The notes beneath the pieces are model-generated. The model saw only the letters and a program-made list of their open reading frames with translations. It did no database searches and had not been told where the DNA came from. From Thalassocella blandensis (GTDB taxonomy: Bacteria > Pseudomonadota > Gammaproteobacteria > Pseudomonadales > Cellvibrionaceae), in assembly GCA_945882995.1 (NCBI GenBank), contig CAMCXE010000003.1:1-52676 (forward strand): a stretch of DNA of 52,676 bases, read 5' to 3'. Made by a program: the position numbers and the translations under genes. Shown one piece after another: positions 25,093 through 33,680 of this stretch; the first letter of the stretch is position 1, and each line of letters begins with the position of its first letter.

Positions 25093-25488
25093 GGTTTTCT
25101 CCGAAGGGATCGTGATAAAACGTTATGGTTTGTAGGGTAAACACCCGCAGTTAATTGTTTTAGTCGCTTCCTTAGCGGCTGGCCGGTAAGCGGCATCCTT
25201 AGGAGCATACGCAAAGTTGCTTGGTACTTAACTGCTTGGCGTAGTGCCATTTATAGGGGGTGTCAATGAACCTCTGGTTGCATTAATGTGAATTTTATAT
25301 GGCTAAATTATGACAAGTGTTGCGATGGCCAATATTCAGAGGGTGCGGAGCACAATTGCGACGAACGCATAGCCCATTGGTAGTGCGAATATTAGTCACA
25401 GGTGACATGAAACAGGCAGGGCTGAAGAGCCGATAGAGTTTCTAGCTATTTCCCTAGGAATTTCCGTCATCCATAAACCCCACCCCAA

Positions 25489-25744
25489 CCCTCCCCTTGA
25501 AAAGGGGAGGGAGCAGAAACGCATTGAAAACAAGCAGATTCCTCGATTTGCAGACTTTTTGCCCCTCCCCCTTTTTGAGGGGGAGGTTGGGAGGCAATGC
25601 CATTAAGCTAAGGGTTGCGAGCTATTTATTCAGGTAATTTTCTCTTACCCAGAAATCCCTTCCCAGCCCTCCCTTTTTCAAAGGGAGGGGGTTGCGCCTT
25701 ACTTTGCAACAAGAAGGGAGTCATCCCCCCTTTGTGAAAGGGGG
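25489..25744. repeat. Cluster of four CCCTCCC/GGGAGGG palindromes
   Basis: Four hairpin-forming units lie at 25489-25511, 25564-25586, 25667-25689 and 25726-25744, each of the form C/T-rich arm, short A/T loop, G/A-rich arm. The surrounding sequence is also partly shared (CCCAACCCTCCCC, GGTTGGGAG). They resemble the widespread G-rich intergenic palindromes of proteobacteria. The spacing is uneven (39-80 bp) and the units are not identical, so this is not a CRISPR array. The interval 25093-25488 before it holds no recognisable gene, only the leader of the VPLPA-CTERM gene. Confidence 0.7.
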
Positions 25745-25802
25745 CTAGGGGGATTTAGGTTTTTTCATTCTCGCCCTCCTGCGCGGCTCTATCTCCTGCA
25801 TC

Positions 25803-26069
25803 CATGCGGTGCCTGGCAACAGTTAAATTTGGCGAACAGCCAAGTTGCTCGCTAAATTTAAGGGCACCTCCGGAAATTCACTTTTCGCGCTCTCGCTGCG
25901 TTATTTTCGTGCTCAGTCGGTCATTTATACCGCATAAACTCCCTCCCTCCGCGCGAAAATGCCTTGCCATCATCGAGAAAAATAAATTTCCGGAGGTGCC
26001 CTTAACTTTCATTAATCACATCAATGGGCTGCACAGCTTTTGGCACCCAATTGAGGTTTGTAGTTTAAA
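25803..26069. repeat. Degraded copy of 173-bp element 2, interrupted by MITE-like element 1
   Basis: The sequence on both sides of copy B of element 1 matches consecutive parts of the element seen intact at 37655-37828 and 52294-52466. The left part is GGCGAACAGCCAAG...CGCTAAATTT; the right part is AACTTTCATTAATCACATCA through CCAATTGAGGTTTGTAG. The left terminal repeat is not recognisable. The nesting dates element 1 as the later arrival. Confidence 0.75.
25858..26005. mobile_element. MITE-like element 1, copy B (nested)
   Basis: This 148-bp element, TTAA to TTAA, has terminal inverted repeats GGGCACCTCCGGAAATT and the complement. It is inserted inside a copy of element 2, so the empty site (a single TTAA) can be read from the uninterrupted copies. 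There is no open reading frame of note. Confidence 0.88.
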
Positions 26070-26205
26070 AGGCAAAATACCTAACTTAATGACATTGGGT
26101 TCGGAGGGTATTTTTTATTGATGGAAAAATCACCCGAAACAGCGACCCAAAACCTTACCTTAATGATTTTGCCTAAAAAGGGGGGCAGTTTGTTTTCAAG
26201 TATTA

Positions 26206-28599
26206 TTAGTCATTCGCCAAGCTTGCAAGGGCGAGGGTTGCTTCATTTTTTCCTGGGTAAGTAGCTTCCGTGGCTGTGGCTTTAGTTAAATATTGCCGTG
26301 CTTTAACCGCATTTTTATCCGCGTGGTAAAGCATTCCAAGGTGATAATTCACCACTGGCACGTCAGCCTTGCTACTGGCATTTTCCAAAAGGCTTCGCGA
26401 CTTTTCAATTTGCCCAAGTTTAAAATAAACCCAACCCGCCGTATCAATAAACATTGGGTTGCTAGAAGTTTCTAAAGAGCGAACAAGTTCTAAGGCTTGT
26501 TTTTTACTGGCTTCATCTTGCCGATAAGTAATTAGTAGCATGGCTAAATTATTGGCAATTACCGCAGGGCGGCCAGTGCGTTCGTAGGCTTGCTGGTGGT
26601 TTTGAATGGCATCGTCTGTGCGCCCTAGTTTTTCGTACAGTGCGGACAGCTCATTAATCAAGGTTAGCTCTTGCGGCATGGCGCCAATGCCCTGCTGTAA
26701 CACCGCTATAGCCGCATCATTGTTAGTCATACGCATTAACGTAGTGGCGTCGCGTGAATAGGGTATGGGCCACTTCGGCTCAAGCCCTATAGCCTTTTTG
26801 AAGTATTCATGAGCCTCGGGATAATCGCCGGACTCCATGGCGAGTTCCCCAGCTAAATTTAGCATGGCAACATTATCGGGGAATTTTTCTAAACGGGATT
26901 TAAGCCAAGTGCGCGCCTGCGCAGCTTGTTTGGTCGCCAGCATGGTGTTGACTCTGGCGGTGAGTGCCTCGTTGTTCTGCGGCTTTTTTTCCAGTACGGC
27001 ATCAAATTCGGTAATGGCTGCTGGGTATTGTTTTTGGCCTAATGCATTTAAACCTAAAAAATAGTGCCCCAAGGCCACATTTTGTTCCGTGGCAATGAAC
27101 GTCTGTGCGATATTCCGCACTTCTGACCACTGTTCTTGAGTCAATAATAGATCCACAAGACTTTGAGCAAGCGTTTCGTCTTTAGGGTTTATTTTGTAGG
27201 CCGCCTGATACTGTGCGATAGCGCCGTTTAAATCTTTTGTAGATCGCAGCAGTTGACCTAGATTGATTTTAATTTCGACTTTATCGGGAAAATTGCGTAC
27301 TGCATTGCGCAGCGTATCTATGGCTAAGTCGGGTTGTTCACTGCGCAGATAGGCCATTGCCAGTGATTGATACAACTCGCTGACGGCAGGTTTGTCCTTG
27401 AGTACGGCTCTGAAATCTCCAATCGCTAAGCGGAAATCACCACGCTGTAAAGCCAGGCCGCCACGCAACTGCAAAGCGTCCAGATCGTTGGCGTTAATCT
27501 TAAGCACTTCTGATATTTTTGCATCTGCAGCCGCGAAGTCTTTATCTTGGGCAGACAGCCGCGCCAGGGAATTTTTCGCTTTTATCGCTTCGGGTTTACC
27601 TTCAGCATTAAGCTCTACACCTTTTAATAGTTCGATAGCCTTAGCGTTATCGCCCAATTTCAAGGTTAATGTCGCTAGCGCCAAGGGGTAGTCATACTCG
27701 TCCGGCCATTTTTGAATATATTCTTGCAGCAACGTTTTGGCTAAATCGTTTTGGTCAGTAATTTGCGCCAACTCAACCTTGGCAAGTTTTGATTCCGAAT
27801 GGTCTGGGTGGGCCTGAATATATTCGTCTAGCAAGGCTTGCGCTTTATCAATGGATTTTGTATTGACCAAATATTTAATTACGCTTGCCCAGCGGTCGAA
27901 ATTGTCGGGCTCCAGTGCGGTCAATTTGCGTAAGGTTTCCCACACATTATCCGGTTCATTTTTCAGCTGATACAATGAGGCAAGTAATGACAAGAGCGCT
28001 GCGCTGTCCGGATGGAAACTTAGCGCTGACGTCAGCACTGGCTCCACGGCGGCGGCATCGCCCGCTTTTAAATAAACCGCCGCCAAAATTGCTGCCGCAT
28101 CTTCGGATTCGGGCGCTTTTTCAAGTGCTTGGCGTGCTAGGGCTATGGCTGCGGTTGTGTCACCGGAGCGTGCCGCGAGACTCGCGCGCACAATCAGCGG
28201 GGCAATGCTGTCTGGCTGCGACTTTTCCGCGGTTTCAATATATGCCGTGGCTTTGGCAATATCGCCACTCATGCCATAGAGCTTGGCAATTTCCACATTG
28301 GCGTCGAAGTTATTGGGTTCTAATTCTACTACCTTAGAAAAATACCCAAATGCGGCTTGATAGTCCTTTTGTACATTGGCTAACTTGCCAAATTCACCGA
28401 GTGCGCCTACATCGTTCGGGTCAATTTGCAGCACGTTTTTAAAGGATACTTTGGCTTTGTCCAAATTCTTTTCGGAGGCAAAATCCTTACCCTGCTGCAG
28501 ATATTTGGCCTTGCGTTCCTGCTTGCTATCGCAACCACTTATACTGATCAGGCAAGACATAACAGCGATGGCAAGCGTGTATTGAATGTGTGCGGGCAT
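26206..28599 (-). CDS. prsT: TPR-repeat lipoprotein of the PEP-CTERM system, PrsT-like
   Basis: This 797-residue protein begins with a lipoprotein signal (AIAVMSCLISISGC; ISGC lipobox). It is followed by near-continuous tetratricopeptide repeats through to the C-terminus, for example LDKAKVSFKNVLQIDPNDVG and YQAAFGYFSKVVELEPNNFD. PrsT-type TPR lipoproteins are a regular companion of exosortases and are thought to act as a periplasmic or outer-membrane scaffold for polysaccharide export or sorted proteins. The ATG at 28599 gives a normal lipoprotein leader; a TTG five codons earlier is also open. A MITE-like element and about 380 bp separate it from the operon upstream, so it probably has its own promoter. 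No terminator was seen after it. Confidence 0.88.
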   Translation of the reverse strand: MPAHIQYTLAIAVMSCLISISGCDSKQERKAKYLQQGKDFASEKNLDKAKVSFKNVLQIDPNDVGALGEFGKLANVQKDYQAAFGYFSKVVELEPNNFDANVEIAKLYGMSGDIAKATAYIETAEKSQPDSIAPLIVRASLAARSGDTTAAIALARQALEKAPESEDAAAILAAVYLKAGDAAAVEPVLTSALSFHPDSAALLSLLASLYQLKNEPDNVWETLRKLTALEPDNFDRWASVIKYLVNTKSIDKAQALLDEYIQAHPDHSESKLAKVELAQITDQNDLAKTLLQEYIQKWPDEYDYPLALATLTLKLGDNAKAIELLKGVELNAEGKPEAIKAKNSLARLSAQDKDFAAADAKISEVLKINANDLDALQLRGGLALQRGDFRLAIGDFRAVLKDKPAVSELYQSLAMAYLRSEQPDLAIDTLRNAVRNFPDKVEIKINLGQLLRSTKDLNGAIAQYQAAYKINPKDETLAQSLVDLLLTQEQWSEVRNIAQTFIATEQNVALGHYFLGLNALGQKQYPAAITEFDAVLEKKPQNNEALTARVNTMLATKQAAQARTWLKSRLEKFPDNVAMLNLAGELAMESGDYPEAHEYFKKAIGLEPKWPIPYSRDATTLMRMTNNDAAIAVLQQGIGAMPQELTLINELSALYEKLGRTDDAIQNHQQAYERTGRPAVIANNLAMLLITYRQDEASKKQALELVRSLETSSNPMFIDTAGWVYFKLGQIEKSRSLLENASSKADVPVVNYHLGMLYHADKNAVKARQYLTKATATEATYPGKNEATLALASLAND

Positions 28600-28829
28600 A
28601 GTGATAGGTACCAACAGAGGATTAGATGCGATCCGTTTTTTTAAAGAACGAATTCAAAGAGGTTGCCTTAATTATCTAGCGGCAGTATTTCACTCATGTG
28701 ACAGTGGGCGGCTAGTTTTACAGATTTGCGACAGTGGCTCGTCAAACACGAAGTCGCGTGGTACTGGTTAGGATGCTAATTGAGGTACACCGATGAGACG
28801 TACGGTGACCATGAGTCACCGCGCGTAAT
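28600..28829. promoter_or_regulatory. Upstream region of prsT
   Basis: About 230 bp without a gene lie between the MITE-like element and prsT. The prsT promoter should be here. A GGTGACC-ATGA-GTCACC palindrome is visible at 28804-28820. No clear regulator site can be named. Confidence 0.3.
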
Positions 28830-28977
28830 TTAAGGGCACCTCCGGAAATTCACTTTTCGCGCCCTCGCTGCGTTATTTTCGTGCTCAGTCGGTCATTTAT
28901 ACCGCATAAACTCCCTTCCTCCGCGCGAAAATGCCTTGCGATCATCGCGAAAATTGAATTTCCGGAGGCGCCCTTAA
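28830..28977. mobile_element. MITE-like element 1, copy C
   Basis: 148 bp bounded by TTAA on both sides, with the same terminal inverted repeats as the other copies (one A-to-G change in the right arm). It ends one base before the stop codon of the WecA-like gene, so it sits exactly at that gene's 3' edge. Confidence 0.85.
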
Positions 28978-28978
28978 G

Positions 28979-30607
28979 TTAGGTGCGAACAAACAAAGAA
29001 GCAGCAAGCCCGCATGCTGTAAGCAGCGTGCCTATGCGCAGTTTGCGTGTTGGGAATACTTCATTTGCGATGACAAATTCCGTAATATAAAGCAGCATAA
29101 TCAAACAGCTTAGGCATAGCGCCAGTATTTGCAGTTGCAGATTTTCCACGGGCAATTCTGCCAGAAAAGCCGCTACTAACATGACCAGGTAGTCCAGCGG
29201 GGTTAGCTCGAATTTTGCACTGCTGGGCGGCGGGAAAATTAATAAGAAGCAGGTAAAGGCAAACAGATAAGCCGCCAATAGTCGAATGTAATAGGCGTCG
29301 GTGTTGGCTGCAATTTTATATAACAGGAATGCGGAGATACTGCAAAGAATGTATTGCGCTATGTGTTCGATATGCAGCAGATGTGGCTGTGCTTTCCGTA
29401 GACTGGTGATGAAAAATAGCAGGCTGATGGCCCAGGTCAGCACGCCTAAATCCAGTGAGGGCGTGTTTGAGTAATATCCGCTTAATACGATTATGGTGCT
29501 GGGCGTTAGCGCCAGTAAGCATTTTATAGCCACATAGAGATTAGGGTGAAACCTGTAGCCTAGGTGTTTATCTGGCGAAGTGCTGGGTGTTTTTTCACGA
29601 CGAAAGCGGCCTGGATAACGATCCCCTAGGTGCAGCGAACCGAAAATAGCACCAAAAACAACGGCGATAAATACGGCTAAAATTATGTCGTCTGCATACC
29701 GCAGGAGGAAGGCGGCGACACTCAAAAAGCCTTGCAGTACATACAGAATTACCACAACTTCATAGTGATCGAAACCCATATCCAACAGGCGATGGTGTAT
29801 GTGGTTGCGGTCGGGAGAAAACGGCGAGGCGCCTCTGGCCATGCGCCGTAGCATAACGGCCATGGTATCAAAAATGGGAATGCCCAGCAGAATGAGTGGC
29901 AGTAAAGGGCTTAATTTAATATCGGCTTGTTGAGTGAGACGTATGGATACAATGCTGGCGCCAAAGCCAAGGAATTGACTGCCGGTGTCGCCCATAAAAA
30001 TATTTGCCGGATGGGTGTTAAACCGTAAAAACCCCAGCGTTGCACCGGTTATACCTAAACACATAATTACCACAGTGTCATCATGTGCCAAATAGGCCAA
30101 TAGGGCGAGTAGCATAAAACCGAGTAGGGTGGTGCCCCCGGCCAATCCATCAAGCCCATCTACAAGATTTAATGCATTGGTGATAGCAACGACTACAACG
30201 ATAGTAAAAAGGCAGGCTATAGGCTCCGCCAGCGGCTGCGACAAAAACGGTAGCCAATGAATGCGCACGTCAGCGAAAACTACGACAATAACGGCGGCTA
30301 GAAACTGGCCGGCAAATTTGGTTTTATAGTGTAAATTTTTTCGGTCATCCCATACGCCAAAAATCAGCAGCACGACAATAGACAGAATCAAGCTCACGGA
30401 CGTTGGCTGAGCGGGCAACCAGATAAGCATGGGCACTAGTGTGCCGGTAACAATGGCCAAACCGCCGATACGCGGAATACATTTTGTGTGTACTTTTCGT
30501 TCGCCAGGGGCATCGACAAAATTCCAGCGCGGTGCAATTTTAATCAACGGCGGAATAAGCGAAAGCGCGAGCAGCATAGCCAATACGAAACAGCTAAAAT
30601 AGATCAC
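28979..30607 (-). CDS. WecA/MraY-type polyprenyl-phosphate sugar-1-phosphate transferase
   Basis: This 542-residue multi-pass membrane enzyme would load the first sugar-1-phosphate (often GlcNAc-1-P) onto undecaprenyl phosphate to start polysaccharide synthesis. Diagnostic motifs are in place: KVHTKCIPRIGGLAI (39-53), WDDRKNL (86-92, the Asp pair), NALNLVDGLDGLAGG (144-158), MGDTGSQFLG (205-214) and FSPDRNHIHHRLLDMGFDH (263-281). After the catalytic core of about 330 residues, there are some 200 further residues with about five more membrane segments, longer than a typical WecA. It is last in the five-gene operon, 9 bp after the exosortase gene. A MITE-like element abuts its stop. The sugar used cannot be told from sequence. 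Confidence 0.93.
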   Translation of the reverse strand: MIYFSCFVLAMLLALSLIPPLIKIAPRWNFVDAPGERKVHTKCIPRIGGLAIVTGTLVPMLIWLPAQPTSVSLILSIVVLLIFGVWDDRKNLHYKTKFAGQFLAAVIVVVFADVRIHWLPFLSQPLAEPIACLFTIVVVVAITNALNLVDGLDGLAGGTTLLGFMLLALLAYLAHDDTVVIMCLGITGATLGFLRFNTHPANIFMGDTGSQFLGFGASIVSIRLTQQADIKLSPLLPLILLGIPIFDTMAVMLRRMARGASPFSPDRNHIHHRLLDMGFDHYEVVVILYVLQGFLSVAAFLLRYADDIILAVFIAVVFGAIFGSLHLGDRYPGRFRREKTPSTSPDKHLGYRFHPNLYVAIKCLLALTPSTIIVLSGYYSNTPSLDLGVLTWAISLLFFITSLRKAQPHLLHIEHIAQYILCSISAFLLYKIAANTDAYYIRLLAAYLFAFTCFLLIFPPPSSAKFELTPLDYLVMLVAAFLAELPVENLQLQILALCLSCLIMLLYITEFVIANEVFPTRKLRIGTLLTACGLAASLFVRT

Positions 30608-30616
30608 GCGAATAAC

Positions 30617-32260
30617 CTAGTTGGGCACAAATTCGGGAAATTTAGCAAAGGCTTCCGTTAAAAATTGCTGAGCGCGCAGGTCCAATTCCTGCGGTGTCTG
30701 AGTGCCGTCAACAGCGATGGTTAACCTAATTAGGGCGCCATCTTTACGGTGGAGGTTTATGGAATCCCACAACAGGTACCACTTGACCAAGAGCTCATTG
30801 GTTAGAATTCGGTGCCGCTGTTTGAAAAAGTAGTAAACCAGCATGTGCGTATTGCCTTTTTGCACCTCGAGTCGATTGATTACAAGAGCCTTACCTTCCA
30901 CTTGAATGCTTGGCACGCTAAGCGTATTGGAAACCTGAACCTGCCAGCCGCCCGCAGGTATGCAGGATTTTGGTGAGTGCGCAGATTGTCCGGCACTTTG
31001 GGTGTCGTAATAAGCCAGATAAAAATTTACGGTTTCATTAGCGGTGTTGCGGTAGTCAATTATGGCGTAATCACTCAGCTGGAGTTCGTCAATGTAATCT
31101 TGACCCATGGTGTCTGTAGTGCCTGTCCAGCCGCCGATTAAGAGCGGGAAATTGCTGAGGGGTTGGCGTTCTACTACTGCCGGTTCCGGTTTAGGTAGGA
31201 TTAAATTTATCATCGCGCCTAAAATGGAAAGCAGGCACACTGCAGCAAAGGGTTTTTGTAGGCGTCGAATGTGGCGGCTGGCAGGGTCTGAGGGCAATTT
31301 TTCCGGTAGTTCTACGGCAAGCACATCGATAAGTTGCTGTTTGGGCACCAGCATTTTTGCAAGTAGCCACATTTCGACAATTAGAATGCCGGTACAGCCC
31401 ATGAATACAATCCAGCCCTCAAAGTCATGCAAAAAGCCCTCGGCCATGGCTGCCCCCCACCACTCAACCGTCACCCCGATCATGCCTATGCGCAAGCTGT
31501 TCATCAGCAGTGTGATGGGTATAGTGGAGAGAAAAATGAGCCATTTCTGCCAGGTTTTTCCTTTAAAAAAATTGGCGGCGATAAAACCTATGGTCATCAA
31601 TGGAAATAAATAGCGCAGTCCTGAGCAGGCTTCGACTACTTGCAGTTGTAGCGCACCCAAGTCTATAACATTGCCTTCTAGATGCACCGGTATATTAAAG
31701 GCCCGGATGATTAGAACGCCAATTTGAGACGAAAGTAACTGTAAATCCAGCGATAAACTTTTATAGATAAAATTGGGCAGCGGTATGCTGGATAAAAATA
31801 TCAGCAATGGAATGGAAAAATAGCGAAATGACTTGGCGCCTGAAAATGATAGGACTAATCCTGCGGCGCAAATAATTAATGAGTATTGCATGATGGGGTA
31901 AAGTGTACTGAGCTCGCCCACGAGGTAACCACAATAGCCTAGGGCGAATATACCCAGGCCCCACCAAGTGCCAGGTAATGCTTCTTTAGCGATTTCGTTT
32001 TTTTTCTGCCAAATGAGAAACATGGAAATGAGGGGCAGCAGCGGCCCGTGGCTATATTCCTCTTTGTGCTGCCACACCATGAACATGTTGCCAAGCCCAT
32101 TGGCAAAAACAAAACCCAGTGCGGCCAGTGCAGCAATAAGCCACAACCAGAATTGGGTTGGTTGGGTGTTGTGCAAGGCGCTTAAATCACTATGCATTGG
32201 CGTTGGGTTTAACATTTGGGTTAGCGCAACTCTCAAATTAAAATGTTTATACAATGCCAT
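30617..32260 (-). CDS. xrtD: Exosortase fused to EpsI domain (XrtD-like, VPLPA-CTERM-specific)
   Basis: This 547-residue protein has an inner-membrane, cysteine-protease-like transpeptidase domain with about eight membrane segments. The catalytic triad is visible: Cys212 in VVEACSGLRYL, Arg257 in LLMNSLRIGMIG and His278 in GFLHDFEGWIVF. The HDFEGW form and a C-terminal EpsI/DUF3485 domain (about 340-547, LIGGWTGTTD...) are typical of XrtD, which is paired with VPLPA-CTERM tags. Four candidate substrates lie in this window. The start at 32260 is kept, although later ATGs at codons 16 and 22 are possible and no strong ribosome site decides. It lies 9 bp before the WecA-like gene and 119 bp after the GT4 gene. 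Subtype assignment is by motif and architecture. Confidence 0.92.
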   Translation of the reverse strand: MALYKHFNLRVALTQMLNPTPMHSDLSALHNTQPTQFWLWLIAALAALGFVFANGLGNMFMVWQHKEEYSHGPLLPLISMFLIWQKKNEIAKEALPGTWWGLGIFALGYCGYLVGELSTLYPIMQYSLIICAAGLVLSFSGAKSFRYFSIPLLIFLSSIPLPNFIYKSLSLDLQLLSSQIGVLIIRAFNIPVHLEGNVIDLGALQLQVVEACSGLRYLFPLMTIGFIAANFFKGKTWQKWLIFLSTIPITLLMNSLRIGMIGVTVEWWGAAMAEGFLHDFEGWIVFMGCTGILIVEMWLLAKMLVPKQQLIDVLAVELPEKLPSDPASRHIRRLQKPFAAVCLLSILGAMINLILPKPEPAVVERQPLSNFPLLIGGWTGTTDTMGQDYIDELQLSDYAIIDYRNTANETVNFYLAYYDTQSAGQSAHSPKSCIPAGGWQVQVSNTLSVPSIQVEGKALVINRLEVQKGNTHMLVYYFFKQRHRILTNELLVKWYLLWDSINLHRKDGALIRLTIAVDGTQTPQELDLRAQQFLTEAFAKFPEFVPN

Positions 32261-32379
32261 CAGCTCAAACGACGAGTTTGCGTTCTTGCCTATAACACAA
32301 TGCTATTGCTGTATTCCATCCTTGTTGCGCTCGGCGAATCGACTTGTAAGCGCACTTGCAGGCATAGAGCTCAGCCCGT

Positions 32380-33672
32380 TTAGATCGACCTAGCCTTGGT
32401 GGACGGGAATGTTGAAGTGCCAGAAAATGGTGTGCCGCTGTTGCTATTAACTCGCTCTAGAATACATAAAAATTGCAGGGCAAGTTCTTGGCGATCAAAT
32501 TCTCGGGTCACAAATTCCAGCCCATTCTGACCAAATTCTGGGTTCGTATTGTCATGCAAGTCAAGCACTGCCTTGGCTAGCTGCACTGCATTTTCGGGCT
32601 CTATACATATTCCACTTCGGGATTGTTCGATAATTTCTGCGACTTCGCCCTCAACCCCCAGCACAATGGGTTTTGACATGGCCATACTTTCAAATATTTT
32701 TGACGGAATAACAGTTTTAAATAGGTCGCAACGTTTCAATAATACCAAGCTGGCATCTACCAGTTGCCAGAGTTTAGGCATCTGGTGTTTGGGTAGTTGA
32801 TCGAGCATTATGATGTTGTCTAACTGCCGCTCCATTTTAATGGCTTGAAGGCGTTGACGCTCCGATCCATCACCAGCCATTAAGAAGCGAATATTGGGGT
32901 GGTTGCGCAAAATTTCCGCCGCTTCCAAAATGGTATCCAGTTTATGAGCCATGCCATGTGTGCCCACGTAGGCCGCAATAAAATGGTTTGGCGCGTAGCT
33001 GTCTATTGCAAGTTCTTTTGCAATGCTTGATTTGTGGCAGAGTGCATCCTGCTCAAATAGTTTCAGGTCTACGCCGTTGTAAATTACATCAATTTTTTCA
33101 GGGCATGCACCCCGTTCGGCGATATGTTTTTTAAAACTTTTGGTGACCGCAATGATTTGATCAGCTTTGCGATAGCAAAACGACTCAATACTTTCTAGAA
33201 ACCGTATAATCTTAGGATTACTAATTGCGCCTACCGCCACGATGGATTCTGGCCAGAGATCGCGAACTTCAAGCACCCATTTACAGCGTTGTAGATGGCT
33301 CACAAAATAGCCAGCGAGGCCATTAAAAAATTGAGGGGTGGTGGAGATTACTAGGTTGTGTTTACCTACGAATAATGAGGCAATTATGCAGGAAAGCATA
33401 AACGACACATAACCTAGAGTTCGTTTTACAAAACCTTCGTTAGGTGTGATGTAGGTCCAGACGCGTATGAGGCGAATACCCTCATGGAACTCTTCAGAGT
33501 AGAGACTATTTTTATAGCCGGGAAATACACGCCCCCGAGGGTGGTTGGGCGCTGCTGCGATGACGGTGACTTGGTGGCCTTGACGTACCCATTGACGGCA
33601 GTGTTCAAACGTGCGCGTAGCCGGCGCGTTAACTTCGGGTGGGAAATAATGGGATAGAAATAGAATTTTCAT
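32380..33672 (-). CDS. Glycosyltransferase family 4, WcaI/WbuB-like
   Basis: This 430-residue cytoplasmic or membrane-associated GT-B enzyme transfers a sugar from a nucleotide donor onto a growing lipid-linked glycan. The N-terminus KILFLSHYFPPEVNAPATRT and the block QVTVIAAAPNHPRGRVFPGY are typical of this subgroup. DLWPESIVAVGAI and VIYNGVDLKLFE follow. The donor-binding part includes IPSKIFESMAMSKPIVLGV, the retaining-GT4 E-x7-E-type region. AGGT lies ten bases before the ATG. It is 8 bp after the heparinase-family gene, in one operon. The acceptor and donor sugars are unknown. Confidence 0.92.
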   Translation of the reverse strand: MKILFLSHYFPPEVNAPATRTFEHCRQWVRQGHQVTVIAAAPNHPRGRVFPGYKNSLYSEEFHEGIRLIRVWTYITPNEGFVKRTLGYVSFMLSCIIASLFVGKHNLVISTTPQFFNGLAGYFVSHLQRCKWVLEVRDLWPESIVAVGAISNPKIIRFLESIESFCYRKADQIIAVTKSFKKHIAERGACPEKIDVIYNGVDLKLFEQDALCHKSSIAKELAIDSYAPNHFIAAYVGTHGMAHKLDTILEAAEILRNHPNIRFLMAGDGSERQRLQAIKMERQLDNIIMLDQLPKHQMPKLWQLVDASLVLLKRCDLFKTVIPSKIFESMAMSKPIVLGVEGEVAEIIEQSRSGICIEPENAVQLAKAVLDLHDNTNPEFGQNGLEFVTREFDRQELALQFLCILERVNSNSGTPFSGTSTFPSTKARSI

Positions 33673-33680
33673 GGGCCGAC

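Noticed and set aside
25226-25250. TGGCAC near a GC on the minus strand upstream of the VPLPA-CTERM gene, considered as a sigma-54 promoter
   Set aside because: The -12 GC is one base out of register and the TTGC part does not match, so PrsR-type control is not supported.
25489-25744. Palindrome cluster considered as a CRISPR array
   Set aside because: Units are not identical, spacing is irregular and no cas genes are present.
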